Under the pieces are notes generated by a model. It was not told the DNA's origin, did not search any database, and saw only the letters and a list, made by a program, of their open reading frames with translations. A stretch of DNA of 64,000 nt from the NCBI GenBank assembly GCA_016218715.1, contig JACRDG010000032.1, positions 62,001 to 126,000 of the forward strand, read 5' to 3'. Source of the DNA: Desulfomonile tiedjei. Its GTDB lineage: Bacteria > Desulfobacterota > Desulfomonilia > Desulfomonilales > Desulfomonilaceae. Below, piece by piece: positions 1 to 7,069 of this stretch (position 1 is its first letter; each line of letters begins with the position of its first letter). The position numbers and the translations under genes were made by a program.

Positions 1-306
1 CATTGTGACGTCTTCACGCTGATACAAGTGGAAAACGGCCAGATTCGCGACGTGTCCGTTCTCCAAAACCCTCCGCACCAACAGGGAGGATGCCAGGCGC
101 CTGTCAATCTGCTCCATCAGAGCCAGGCAGAGGCCTTAATCGTGGGCGGAATCGGAATGAGGCCTCTTATGGGGTTCCACCAGGCGGGGATCGAGGTCTA
201 TTACGGCCCGGAAGGCGAGACCGTCGGGGCCGTGGTCGATGATCTACTCCAGGGAAAGCTTGCTCTGATCCAGGCAAACCAGGTTTGCGGCGGCGGCCAA
301 TTCTGA
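1..306 (+). CDS. NifX/NifB-type dinitrogenase Fe-Mo cofactor domain protein (5' truncated)
   Basis: The reading frame is open from the first base, so the gene starts upstream of the window. The visible 101 residues match the NifX/NifB-C (dinitrogenase Fe-Mo cofactor biosynthesis) fold: a CDVFTLIQVE strand, a PNPP-like NPPHQQGGC turn, and the characteristic IVGGIGMRPLMGF segment, then a C-terminal CGGGQF tail. Members bind iron-sulfur or Fe-Mo clusters; stand-alone copies in anaerobes without nitrogenase usually have unknown roles, often beside Mrp-type ATPases. It is followed after 22 bp by a second gene of the same family, so the two probably form one transcription unit. Family assignment is secure; function is inferred. 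Confidence 0.85.
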   Translation, partial: HCDVFTLIQVENGQIRDVSVLQNPPHQQGGCQAPVNLLHQSQAEALIVGGIGMRPLMGFHQAGIEVYYGPEGETVGAVVDDLLQGKLALIQANQVCGGGQF

Positions 307-328
307 AGCGGGGAACCCGGAGGTGGTC

Positions 329-688
329 ATGAAAATCGCAGTAACGTCTACGGGAAGGGAGATAGGCTCCCGGATGGACCCCCGATTCGGCAGGGCGCAG
401 TACATAGTGATCCTGGATGAGGGCGGAACGATCCTGGAGGTTGTGGACAACTCGCAAAACCTGAACGCCATGAAAGGAGCCGGCATTCAGGCGGCGAAGC
501 TCATAGCCGACCGCAAGGTCGATGTGCTCATGACCGGACACTGCGGTCCGAATGCGTTCACCACACTCAAGGCTGCGGGGATAAAGGTCGCGGTCGAGCA
601 ATCAGGCACGGTGGAAGAAGCGTTGGACCGCCTCAATCGAGGCGAAGCGAAGTTTGCCGATCAGCCGAATGTCGAAGCCCACTGGTAG
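329..688 (+). CDS. NifX/NifB-type dinitrogenase Fe-Mo cofactor domain protein
   Basis: A 119-residue protein of the same family as the preceding gene, beginning MKIAVTSTGREIGSRMDPRFGRA, the usual opening in which a small protein adopts a ribonuclease H-like fold (only the first part is quoted as motif: RMDPRFGRA). It carries the DVLMTGHCGPNAFTTL segment typical of the variant with a single His-Cys pair. The ATG at 329 is preferred over the GTG at 323 because GGAGG at 318-322 lies a proper distance before it. Tandem placement with gene 1 suggests a hetero-oligomer or a cluster-carrier pair. No nifB, nifE or nifH is visible, so nitrogen fixation cannot be claimed. Confidence 0.85.
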   Translation: MKIAVTSTGREIGSRMDPRFGRAQYIVILDEGGTILEVVDNSQNLNAMKGAGIQAAKLIADRKVDVLMTGHCGPNAFTTLKAAGIKVAVEQSGTVEEALDRLNRGEAKFADQPNVEAHW

Positions 689-871
689 CGACTTGGTGCG
701 TCCGCCCAAGGGCGCAAGGTCGTGGCGCTCGGGCGGTGTTGCTTGGCGAGGAATCTCCTCCTCCTCAGCCAGTGGAAGGGGCTTGAGAAACCCGCGTTCA
801 CGGGAGACGGACGGTCTCAAGCCCGCTTCCACATTATTGTGCACCAGGGAACGAAGCGGGATGTAGTGCCC

Positions 872-1366
872 ATGGATGTCACCTTCTTCTCTGCGATCCC
901 CTGGAGTTCGGTAACAGCCGGGGCGATTCTGATCTTCCTGCTGATCGGCGGATGGACCTGGTTCACGGCCAGGTCGGACCCTGAGCGAGGGACGATTGAC
1001 GCTCCCGATGCGACAGCTTTTCTCCGGGGGAATTGCGGCGACGCGATGAAGATCTCGCTCAGGTTTTCCCAGGACCGGGTGGTCGAAGCGAAGTACTGGA
1101 CCGATGGCTGCCGAATGAGCAGCGCATGCGGGGCCGCGGCTGCCAGAGTGGCTCTACACAAGACCCCTGAAGAGATAGCAGACATCGACCACGTCGCCAT
1201 CGAGAGAGAAGTGGGCGGACTCCCCGATGAGGAGCTGCACTGTGCGACCCTTGCTGCCGGAACGTTGCAGGAAGCGGTCAGGCACTATCTCGTGGGAGAC
1301 GCACAAGCATCCTCGGCTGGCCCCAGGCTCAAGATGAAACCAAGTGCTGACAGGGAGTCCGGTTGA
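872..1366 (+). CDS. Membrane-anchored NifU N-terminal-like iron-sulfur scaffold protein
   Basis: About 164 residues. Residues 12-32 form a hydrophobic helix (AGAILIFLLIGGWTWF), after which comes a NifU_N/IscU-like domain with GNCGD, DGCRMSSACGAAAA and LHCATLAAGTL, the three cysteine-bearing motifs expected for cluster binding. IscU-type proteins assemble [2Fe-2S] clusters as soluble scaffolds, so the N-terminal membrane helix is unusual. ATG 872 is chosen because the domain and helix follow directly; the open frame extends upstream to 722 but that extension has no recognisable content. It follows the two NifX-like genes, consistent with a metal-cluster role; the role itself is inferred. Confidence 0.7.
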   Translation: MDVTFFSAIPWSSVTAGAILIFLLIGGWTWFTARSDPERGTIDAPDATAFLRGNCGDAMKISLRFSQDRVVEAKYWTDGCRMSSACGAAAARVALHKTPEEIADIDHVAIEREVGGLPDEELHCATLAAGTLQEAVRHYLVGDAQASSAGPRLKMKPSADRESG

Positions 1367-1403
1367 GCCGGTGCCTCGTTTCATACGGTCGGTAACGCTT
1401 GTT

Positions 1404-1550
1404 GGGCAGCCTTGGTGGGACAGGAATCCCGCGCGTCCACGGATGACGGGCATTGACGCGACGCGCGGGCGTGCCCCACCAAGGCCGCCCGTCTCAGCCC
1501 CGAATGATGCGGCGACCTCACCTTGGCGCAGGAACCTGCATCATTCGGGG
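1404..1550. repeat. Nested inverted repeats in the 1367-1689 intergenic region
   Basis: Two structures lie back to back after the NifU-like gene. The first pairs 1404-1419 with 1475-1490 (15 of 16 positions) and has perfect inner arms 1428-1437 and 1460-1469 (CCCGCGCGTC/GACGCGCGGG). The second is a perfect 13-bp inverted repeat, 1498-1510 (CCCCGAATGATGC) and 1538-1550. The region has no coding potential I can support. It may act as a terminator, attenuator or small mobile palindrome; no T-run typical of an intrinsic terminator follows. Confidence 0.6.
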
Positions 1551-1689
1551 TATTTTATCGTATCCTTCCCCATCATGATTCCAGCCGGGTTGACTCGGTC
1601 AAGATAATAGTGGAGAATTTCGAACGGGCCGCTCATCTTGAAAGCCTGATCCAGTAGCCGAGAAAGAGCGTCCCAAGAAAGGTCAACTG

Positions 1690-1935
1690 ATGCCGATCTA
1701 CGAATACCTATGTGCGGAATGCGGGCATGTGAGCGAACTCCTCGTGGGAATCGGGAGGAACTCGGATGACCTCGTTTGCGCGTCTTGTGGTGCAACCGGA
1801 CTGAAGCAACTGATGTCCGCGCCGGTTGTATCGATCAATGACGGACCTGCAGGACACGCGGCCGGTTCCACTTGCTGCGGGAGCAACCCGTCAAACAAAG
1901 GGTGCATCCCCGGGAGCTGCTGCGGCTCTTCGTGA
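1690..1935 (+). CDS. FmdB-family zinc-ribbon protein
   Basis: An 81-residue protein opening with MPIYEYLCAECGH and then CASCGATGLKQLMSAP, the paired CxxC ribbon and downstream helix of the FmdB/CxxC_CxxC_SSSS family, named after a putative regulator of formylmethanofuran dehydrogenase. The tail after residue 60 is cysteine- and serine-rich and ends GSCCGSS, as in many deltaproteobacterial members. The start is preceded by GAAAGGTCAACTG, a modest ribosome-binding site. Biochemical function of the family is not established; zinc or other metal binding by the ribbon is a safe inference. Confidence 0.85.
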   Translation: MPIYEYLCAECGHVSELLVGIGRNSDDLVCASCGATGLKQLMSAPVVSINDGPAGHAAGSTCCGSNPSNKGCIPGSCCGSS

Positions 1936-1973
1936 GCCCCCTGTGCAACGCCCCTGCAAAGGTGTGGTGGGAA

Positions 1974-2729
1974 ATGGAGCTTCGGAAACGGCTCATCGAC
2001 ACCCTCGAACCGTCATGCGCAGGGCACACGGTCCGCGATGTGCGCATCGGGCTCGGTTACACTGCGGTTCAGATCGATGACGGCCGTGCCGGTGTGGCGT
2101 ACACGCTCGCGAGGGGCAGCTTTGGCGGCTGTTCTGCGTTCACGGGGACGCGGCCTCTTTCCGGCAGGCCGGTCGCGGACTTGCTTCGCTATCTCAGTTC
2201 CGAGAGTCTCGTGGAATCCTCACTGGGGTTGGCGACTGCCAACGCGCTCGCCAACGCGGCTCCATCGCGCGGGGTGGCGGGTGACGTGTCGCAGGTAGTG
2301 GAGCTTCTCCTGACCGACCGCGTGGCCATGGTGGGCTTCTTTGCGCCGCTCGTTGCAGCGCTGCAGGACCGGGTGGCCGATCTCGAGATATTCGAGGAGC
2401 ATAGCGGATCGGTGGCTCATCTGCGACCCTCCTCCGACGCGGTCTCGGTGATCCCGACCTGCGATGTGGCATTGATCACGGCCACGAGCATCGTCAACGA
2501 CACTATCGACGAACTGCTCGAAGCCGCGCGGCACTGCCGTGAGAGTGTCGTACTCGGCCCATCCACTCCGCTGATCCCTGACGTTTTTGAGCCGACCGCG
2601 GTAACATGGCTGTCAGGGATGGCCGTCCATGATGCAGAAGGATTGTTGCAGGTGGTGAGCGAAGGCGGCGGCACGCGGTTCTTCAAGCCGTTCGTGTCCA
2701 AGTGGAACGTCCGCCTGAAGGTGAATTAA
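1974..2729 (+). CDS. DUF364 (putative heavy-metal chelation) domain protein with DUF4213-type N-terminus
   Basis: 251 residues. The N-terminal half (to about residue 90) resembles DUF4213, an enolase-N-like lobe, and the C-terminal half is the Rossmann-like DUF364 domain: VAMVGFFAPLVAAL, then TCDVALITATSIVNDTIDELL and VVLGPSTPLIPDVF. Family members cluster with metal uptake or molybdate/siderophore genes and are proposed, not proven, to handle metals. The start ATG at 1974 follows GGTGGGA; an upstream in-frame extension would overlap the FmdB gene and is rejected. Neighbouring small metal-binding proteins agree with a metal role. Confidence 0.75.
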   Translation: MELRKRLIDTLEPSCAGHTVRDVRIGLGYTAVQIDDGRAGVAYTLARGSFGGCSAFTGTRPLSGRPVADLLRYLSSESLVESSLGLATANALANAAPSRGVAGDVSQVVELLLTDRVAMVGFFAPLVAALQDRVADLEIFEEHSGSVAHLRPSSDAVSVIPTCDVALITATSIVNDTIDELLEAARHCRESVVLGPSTPLIPDVFEPTAVTWLSGMAVHDAEGLLQVVSEGGGTRFFKPFVSKWNVRLKVN

Positions 2730-2763
2730 TCTTCCGAACACCAGGCATCGCGGAGGGAGTGTC

Positions 2764-3039
2764 ATGGCCGACAAGCAAGGAAAGAGCTCGAAATTCCTTG
2801 TCGCGATCAGGGAGTTCCTCGAAGGTGCAGTCGTTCGCGAGCCCATGCTGGTGGCGCTGAAGGAAAAGGCCATTCTCGAGCAGGCGCTCCTCTTGACCCT
2901 GTTTGGCGACATGCTCGGGGTTCCCATGCCGAGTTCCTACTATTCACTCCGGCTTCTGCCGCACGTGATGCCACTCATTACCCCGTGGAAGCGCTCGTTG
3001 TTGCGGCAGAAGGATTGGACCGATCATGCGTTCGACTAG
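2764..3039 (+). CDS. Small conserved-looking protein of unknown function
   Basis: A 91-residue protein that I do not recognise. It starts 34 bp after the DUF364 gene with a good ribosome-binding site (GGAGGGAGTGTC before ATG 2764), so it is probably co-transcribed. The sequence is amphipathic: a basic N-terminus (MADKQGKSSK), a helical middle (residues 25-45) and a proline-containing moderately hydrophobic segment GVPMPSSYYSLRLLPHVMPL near residues 48-68. No cysteine pairs, signal peptide or clear membrane span. The reading frame, spacing and Shine-Dalgarno sequence support it as real. Confidence 0.6.
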   Translation: MADKQGKSSKFLVAIREFLEGAVVREPMLVALKEKAILEQALLLTLFGDMLGVPMPSSYYSLRLLPHVMPLITPWKRSLLRQKDWTDHAFD

Positions 3040-3080
3040 GGTTACCTCCTTTCCGATCAAGTCATTTGTCCAGAGGTGGA

Positions 3081-3135
3081 ACCGCCTTCATTGGGACAAA
3101 GACGGCCCGTCGAAACGACGATGGGGCAGGTTCCC
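3081..3135. repeat. Dispersed repeat family B, copy 1 (divergent)
   Basis: The stretch reads ACCGCCTTCATTGGGACAAA, then ACGGCCCGTCG, then CGACGATGGGGCAGG. It aligns with the copies near 4486, 40259 and 48633, which share a core of the form CACCGGGACAAA, CAGTCCCCC and CGATGGGGGACGATTA. This copy lies directly before the receiver-like gene, and the ATG inside it (3121) is in frame with that gene. It is the most degraded of the four copies. Confidence 0.5.
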
Positions 3136-3147
3136 GGAGATGCTGCC

Positions 3148-3534
3148 ATGACGAAACCGCCGAGAGAAACCGGACCGAGAGCGATAATCCTCGTGGAAGG
3201 GCTTGAGGGGGAATCAAGGCTGATTGAAACCCTCTGGAAAAGGGGAATCTCCGCCCAGGTGATGGCCGAACCTGCGAAAGCTCTTGACGAATGCCGCGCA
3301 AACCCGCCGCATCTTGCCATCGTCGCGAGCGAGTTAGGCGCCATGGCCGGCACCCGCTTCCTGGCCGAGCTGCTCAAGGTCTCCTGGACGACCTCCACCA
3401 TCCTGATCGCCGATGAAGACGAGGAAGCGGTTCACCTTCGCACTGAAGGACTCGGAATTCTTGGTTCCATCAGAACGGCGGAGGATACGGCGAGCCTGGA
3501 AAGACTCCTGGAAACCTTCCTTGAGATCGTTTAG
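3148..3534 (+). CDS. Receiver-like domain protein lacking the phosphoacceptor aspartate
   Basis: 128 residues with a CheY-like alternation of strands and helices: RAIILVEGLEGESRLIETL, HLAIVASELGAMAGTRFL, TSTILIADEDEEAV, LGILGSIRTAEDTASL. At the strand where a receiver carries the phosphorylated Asp the sequence is VASELG, and the usual lysine (KP) near the end is absent, so phosphotransfer chemistry is unlikely. It may be a pseudo-receiver used as an interaction module. The start at 3148 is chosen because GGAG at 3136-3139 precedes it and the upstream in-frame ATGs fall inside a dispersed repeat. No kinase partner is adjacent. Confidence 0.6.
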   Translation: MTKPPRETGPRAIILVEGLEGESRLIETLWKRGISAQVMAEPAKALDECRANPPHLAIVASELGAMAGTRFLAELLKVSWTTSTILIADEDEEAVHLRTEGLGILGSIRTAEDTASLERLLETFLEIV

Positions 3535-3755
3535 AGTAATTGCCAAAATTTCCGGCCGATTCACTCATTCCGACCTGCGGGCTCCTTCACTTCGGACAAC
3601 GCAGAGCCGTCAAACACTAGATTGGGACCCTCCCAGATCGGCGGCCATCCAATCGGCATTTCCTTTCGAAACCCCGCAAAGGGTCGCCGGTCACCGGCAC
3701 AAAGAACATCCCTCTGCATCGCGAAGAGAAAACGATCATACAAAAGGAGGTCCCC

Positions 3756-4463
3756 GTGACACAGAAGAAAAAAAAGATCGCCCCTGCCTGTGCCTCTTGT
3801 TCGCACGACATGCCCAACAAAATCTGCATGTACAGTACGGGTTCCAGCCATAAAGGCTGTCCCACGTTGAGCCGAAAAAAGACCTTGGCGCAGGCCAACC
3901 GGGAGTATGAAAATGCCGAAGCCGGCCGGTTCGCGCGCCAGGCCTCGATCCAGGAGGCATCCTGCTACGCCAACCGCCACGAGCGGCCTTACATCATGCA
4001 ACCCACCAAGACCCGTATAGTAGAAATCTGCGAATTTGCGAACCGCATGGGCTATAAGCGCCTCGGCCTTGTTTTCTGTGTGGGGCTCAAGAGTGAGGCA
4101 GCGGCCGTTGAGAGGATACTGAAGAAAAACGACTTTGATGTCGTATCGGTCTGTTGCAAGGCAGGACGGACCTCAAAAGATATTCTTGGTATAGAAGACC
4201 GCGATAAGATCTTCCAGGGGACCGACGAAGCAATGTGCAACCCTATATTTCAGGCAATGGTGGTCAATGAGGAGAAGACCGAGCTGAACGTCTTGCTCGG
4301 CCTCTGTGTGGGCCATGATTCGCTCTTCTTAAAGCACGCGCAGGCGTACACGACGGTTCTGGCGGTAAAGGATCGCGTGACCGGCCATAACCCGTTGGCA
4401 GCGATTTATCTGCAGGATTCCTATTACAAGAAGCTGGTTGCAGCCCCAATTAAGACGAATTAA
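3756..4463 (+). CDS. DUF1847 family cysteine-rich metal-binding protein
   Basis: 235 residues with GTG start at 3756 behind a strong AGGAGG (3741-3746). The N-terminus is a cysteine cluster (CASCSHDMPNKIC ... GCP), followed by a helical region and the conserved core LVFCVGLKSEA, VSVCCKAGR, MCNPIFQA and LGLCVGHDSLFLKHA, all hallmarks of DUF1847. The family is common in anaerobic bacteria and archaea and is annotated as metal-binding on the basis of its cysteines; no enzymatic activity is known to me. It is preceded by about 220 bp of non-coding sequence and followed by a family B repeat. Confidence 0.85.
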   Translation: MTQKKKKIAPACASCSHDMPNKICMYSTGSSHKGCPTLSRKKTLAQANREYENAEAGRFARQASIQEASCYANRHERPYIMQPTKTRIVEICEFANRMGYKRLGLVFCVGLKSEAAAVERILKKNDFDVVSVCCKAGRTSKDILGIEDRDKIFQGTDEAMCNPIFQAMVVNEEKTELNVLLGLCVGHDSLFLKHAQAYTTVLAVKDRVTGHNPLAAIYLQDSYYKKLVAAPIKTN

Positions 4464-4482
4464 GCTTACGAAAAGAAAGGCT

Positions 4483-4540
4483 GACCCTTCACCGGGACGA
4501 ACGCAGTCCTTCCCAGTGATGAAGGGAGCCATTAAAGCGA
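4483..4540. repeat. Dispersed repeat family B, copy 2
   Basis: Sequence of the form CCCTTCACCGGGACGAACG, CAGTCCTTCCC, GTGATGAAGGGAGCCATTA. It matches the family B core found at 3081, 40259 and 48633. It lies between the DUF1847 gene and the MoaE-like gene and ends a few bases before the latter's ribosome-binding site. Confidence 0.55.
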
Positions 4541-4549
4541 GGTATGGCA

Positions 4550-4927
4550 ATGGAAGGCAAATCGGTGACTCTGGATCGTCTGGTAGCAGGGGTCAAGGCG
4601 CACCCGGAGATCTCGCGGGCCGGGATGATCCTGTGTCATAACGGAATCGTGAGAGGGTCCGATCGCTCCGGCGCAAGGAGCGTACGTGCGCTGAAGGTGG
4701 CAGTGGACTCCTCGGCCATAGAGCGTATCCGCTCCTGGGGCGAATCACAACCGGGGATCGTGACCGTGGCCATCCAGGCGATGGAAGGCGAGCTTCACGT
4801 GGGTGACGATCTCCTCTTCGTCGTGGTGGCAGGGGACATTCGGGAAAACGTCTTTGAGATCACTCGGCAAATTATTGATCGGATCAAAGCCGGGGGAGTT
4901 CGCAAGACTGAAATCTATGCCGACTGA
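4550..4927 (+). CDS. Divergent MoaE-like (molybdopterin synthase large subunit-like) protein
   Basis: About 125 residues. The order of motifs follows MoaE: GMILCHNGIVRG at the start of the core, VRALKVAVDSSAIERI, then GELHVGDDLLFVVVAGDIRENVFE, and a terminal IDRIKAGGVRKTEIYAD. MoaE converts precursor Z to molybdopterin together with MoaD. Here the usual HR pair before GxLxxGE reads QAME, and the second conserved HR before AF reads DIREN, so several active-site residues differ, while two C-terminal lysines remain. No moaD, moaA or moaC is adjacent. ATG 4550 is preferred over 4544 because AGCGAGG lies 7 bp before it. Confidence 0.65.
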   Translation: MEGKSVTLDRLVAGVKAHPEISRAGMILCHNGIVRGSDRSGARSVRALKVAVDSSAIERIRSWGESQPGIVTVAIQAMEGELHVGDDLLFVVVAGDIRENVFEITRQIIDRIKAGGVRKTEIYAD

Positions 4928-5003
4928 TGGAGAGCTCGCGATCGCGCAGCGCCGATTGCGATGAGCATTGGGCAGGAACTCCAAGGCCATTGACAAGCCG
5001 CCT

Positions 5004-5032
5004 TTGACAAAGTATGGAGAATCGTTTATTAA
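5004..5032 (+). promoter_or_regulatory. Sigma70-type promoter for the carbohydrate cassette
   Basis: A perfect -35 TTGACA at 5004-5009 is separated by 17 bp from TATTAA at 5027-5032 (four of six consensus positions). It points rightward into the epimerase gene, leaving a leader of about 145 bases. No comparable promoter was seen for the next several genes, which overlap or abut. Confidence 0.55.
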
Positions 5033-5183
5033 TTGTCTTGTCGGCTATGAGCCGAACGCAAGGACTGTGCCTCTCAAACCGGTGAGGCCGTCCTTGAAAA
5101 TGCGATCATCGAAGGCACAGTGGTCTTCGTTCTTTTGAGGAGTGCCGCGAATTGCCAAGAACGGCGCAATAAGGAGGGTTGGG

Positions 5184-6176
5184 ATGAGTGATCTGCATAC
5201 TATCCTCGTCACCGGAGGGGCCGGCTATGTCGGATCGGCCCTGGTGCCGAAGCTTATCGCGCAGGGCTACAAGGTGAAGGTTATCGACCTGTACATGTAC
5301 GGCGAGGACGTGCTCATGCCCGCAAACGGCAGATTGGTCGAGATCAAGGGGGATATACGAGACAAGGCTCTTTTGGAGCGAGAATTGAAGGGGGTCGATG
5401 CGGTGATACACCTCGCGTGCATCTCCAACGATCCCAGTTACGAGCTCGACCCGGACCTGGGAAGATCCATCAACTACGATGCCTTCATCCCCCTGGTGGA
5501 GATTGCGAAGGCCTGCGGTGTGAAGAGATTCATTTACGCATCCAGTTCCAGTGTCTATGGCATCAAGACCGAGCCTCAGGTGACGGAAGACCTCACGCTG
5601 GAGCCGCTCACCGATTATTCGCTCTACAAAGCAAAGTGTGAGGACGTGCTCCTGGCCGCGGCCACCGACGATTTCGTCGTTACGGTGATCAGGCCGTCCA
5701 CGGTGTGCGGATACTCGCCGCGGCTGCGGCTGGATCTGACGGTGAATATCTTGACGAACCATGCCGTGAACAGAGGAACGATCACGGTCTTTGGCGGCGA
5801 ACAGAAGCGCCCCAACCTCCACATCGAGGACATGACCGATCTTTACGTCATGCTGTTGAAGCAGCCTTCGCAGACAATACAGAAGCAGATCTTCAACGCG
5901 GGATATCAGAACTGCACGGTGAGAGAAATAGCCGAAATCGTAGCGCGAACGCTTGACGGGAACGTTTCCATCCAGGTAACCCCCAGCAACGACAATCGTT
6001 CGTATCACGTATGTTCGGATAAGATTAAACGCGAGATCGGCTTCGTGCCGAAGCATTCCATCGAGGAAGCGGTGCTCGACCTGTACAAGGCTTTCCAGGC
6101 GGGCAAGATTCCCGATGCTATGGACGACATCCGCTATTACAATATCAAGACAATGCAGACCATTCGCCTGAAGTAA
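5184..6176 (+). CDS. NAD-dependent nucleotide-sugar epimerase/dehydratase (extended SDR)
   Basis: 330 residues. The Rossmann glycine motif TGGAGYVGSALV lies at residues 8-19, the catalytic region reads YASSSSVYG, and the YxxxK motif is YSLYK, all features of UDP-glucose 4-epimerase-like SDRs. NAD dependence is likely. AAGGAGG at 5171-5177 sets the start at 5184. It is the first gene of a co-directional cluster of sugar enzymes, so it probably acts on a nucleotide-activated sugar; exact substrate cannot be read from sequence. C-terminal residues 210-325 form the variable substrate lobe. Confidence 0.85.
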   Translation: MSDLHTILVTGGAGYVGSALVPKLIAQGYKVKVIDLYMYGEDVLMPANGRLVEIKGDIRDKALLERELKGVDAVIHLACISNDPSYELDPDLGRSINYDAFIPLVEIAKACGVKRFIYASSSSVYGIKTEPQVTEDLTLEPLTDYSLYKAKCEDVLLAAATDDFVVTVIRPSTVCGYSPRLRLDLTVNILTNHAVNRGTITVFGGEQKRPNLHIEDMTDLYVMLLKQPSQTIQKQIFNAGYQNCTVREIAEIVARTLDGNVSIQVTPSNDNRSYHVCSDKIKREIGFVPKHSIEEAVLDLYKAFQAGKIPDAMDDIRYYNIKTMQTIRLK

Positions 6177-6241
6177 TGCACAGGCAGCGATCTTGAGTGT
6201 CTGAGCGCGAGACGTCACAGCATGTCCGCGGATCACGAGAA

Positions 6242-7069
6242 ATGAACTCGTCTGTCAATCTGTCAGAATTGGAATTCATGGCAAAGCGGATTCGCGGCCG
6301 GGTCGTGGAGATGTCCCACAAGGCCCGTGCCCCGCACCTGGGATCGTCTCTTTCGTGCGTAGACATCCTTGTCGCAGTGTATTGGGCGGCTATGTCCATA
6401 GATCCGGCCAACCCTTGTGACGTCAACCGCGACAGGTGCATCCTGAGCAAAGGACATGCCGCGTCGGCTCTCTATGCGGCTCTGGCCTTTCGGGGCTTTT
6501 TCCCGGAAGACTATCTGGACTCCTACGTGCAGTCCGGGGGTTCTCTTGCGGAGCACCCGCTGCCGCGGTGCGCTCCGGGTGTGGAAGCGGCCACCGGATC
6601 GTTAGGTCACGGTCTCTCCATCGGATTGGGAATGGCCTTGGCCGGCCGCATTCAGAAAGCGAATTATCGCGTCTTTGTGGTCATGAGTGATGGAGAGTGC
6701 AACGAAGGCTCCGTATGGGAAGCGGCATTGCTTGCCGCAGCTCGCGGCGCTGACAACGTGATAGCGATCATCGACTACAACAAATGGCAGGCGACCGGCA
6801 GGAGCGAGGAAGTCATGGCTCTCCGGCCTCTCAAACAGAAGTGGGAGGCGTTCGGCTGGAGCGCATACGAGTTGGACGGTCACGACCTGCATGCGCTGGT
6901 GAACACGCTCGACAAGCTCCCCGATGGCACGGGTAAGCCTGCAGTGGTGATAGCTCATACCGTCAAAGGAAAGGGTGTCTCCTTCATGGAGGACGACAAC
7001 AACTGGCACTATCGCATCCCCAGCGCCGACGAGGTCGGGAAGGCCAAGAGAGAACTGGGTCTGTCATGA
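6242..7069 (+). CDS. Transketolase, N-terminal (thiamine diphosphate-binding) subunit
   Basis: 275 residues, the usual size of the N-terminal half of a split transketolase. It contains SLSCVDILVAVYW, LSKGHAASALYAAL and GSLGHGLSIGLGMALA, then the TPP/Mg motif SDGECNEGSVWEA followed by IIDYNKWQ. The stop codon overlaps the start of the C-terminal subunit gene (ATGA at 7066), so the two halves are translationally coupled and form one enzyme. ATG 6242 is chosen because the family starts here. In a sugar cassette, such pairs can provide two-carbon transfer or rearrangement chemistry for unusual sugars; the pentose phosphate pathway is the alternative. Confidence 0.9.
   Translation: MNSSVNLSELEFMAKRIRGRVVEMSHKARAPHLGSSLSCVDILVAVYWAAMSIDPANPCDVNRDRCILSKGHAASALYAALAFRGFFPEDYLDSYVQSGGSLAEHPLPRCAPGVEAATGSLGHGLSIGLGMALAGRIQKANYRVFVVMSDGECNEGSVWEAALLAAARGADNVIAIIDYNKWQATGRSEEVMALRPLKQKWEAFGWSAYELDGHDLHALVNTLDKLPDGTGKPAVVIAHTVKGKGVSFMEDDNNWHYRIPSADEVGKAKRELGLS

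Noticed and set aside
1344-1607. 87-codon frame after the NifU-like gene
   Set aside because: It consists of the palindromic intergenic structures; no ribosome-binding site or domain.
3756-4463. Possible nitrogen-fixation link for the first 5 kb
   Set aside because: NifX/NifB-type domains are present, but no nifH, nifD, nifK, nifE or nifN is visible, and these small domains are frequent outside nitrogen fixation.
5106-6236. 376-codon open frame on the minus strand
   Set aside because: It is antisense to the epimerase gene, which has clear SDR motifs and a ribosome-binding site. The reverse frame has no recognisable domain.
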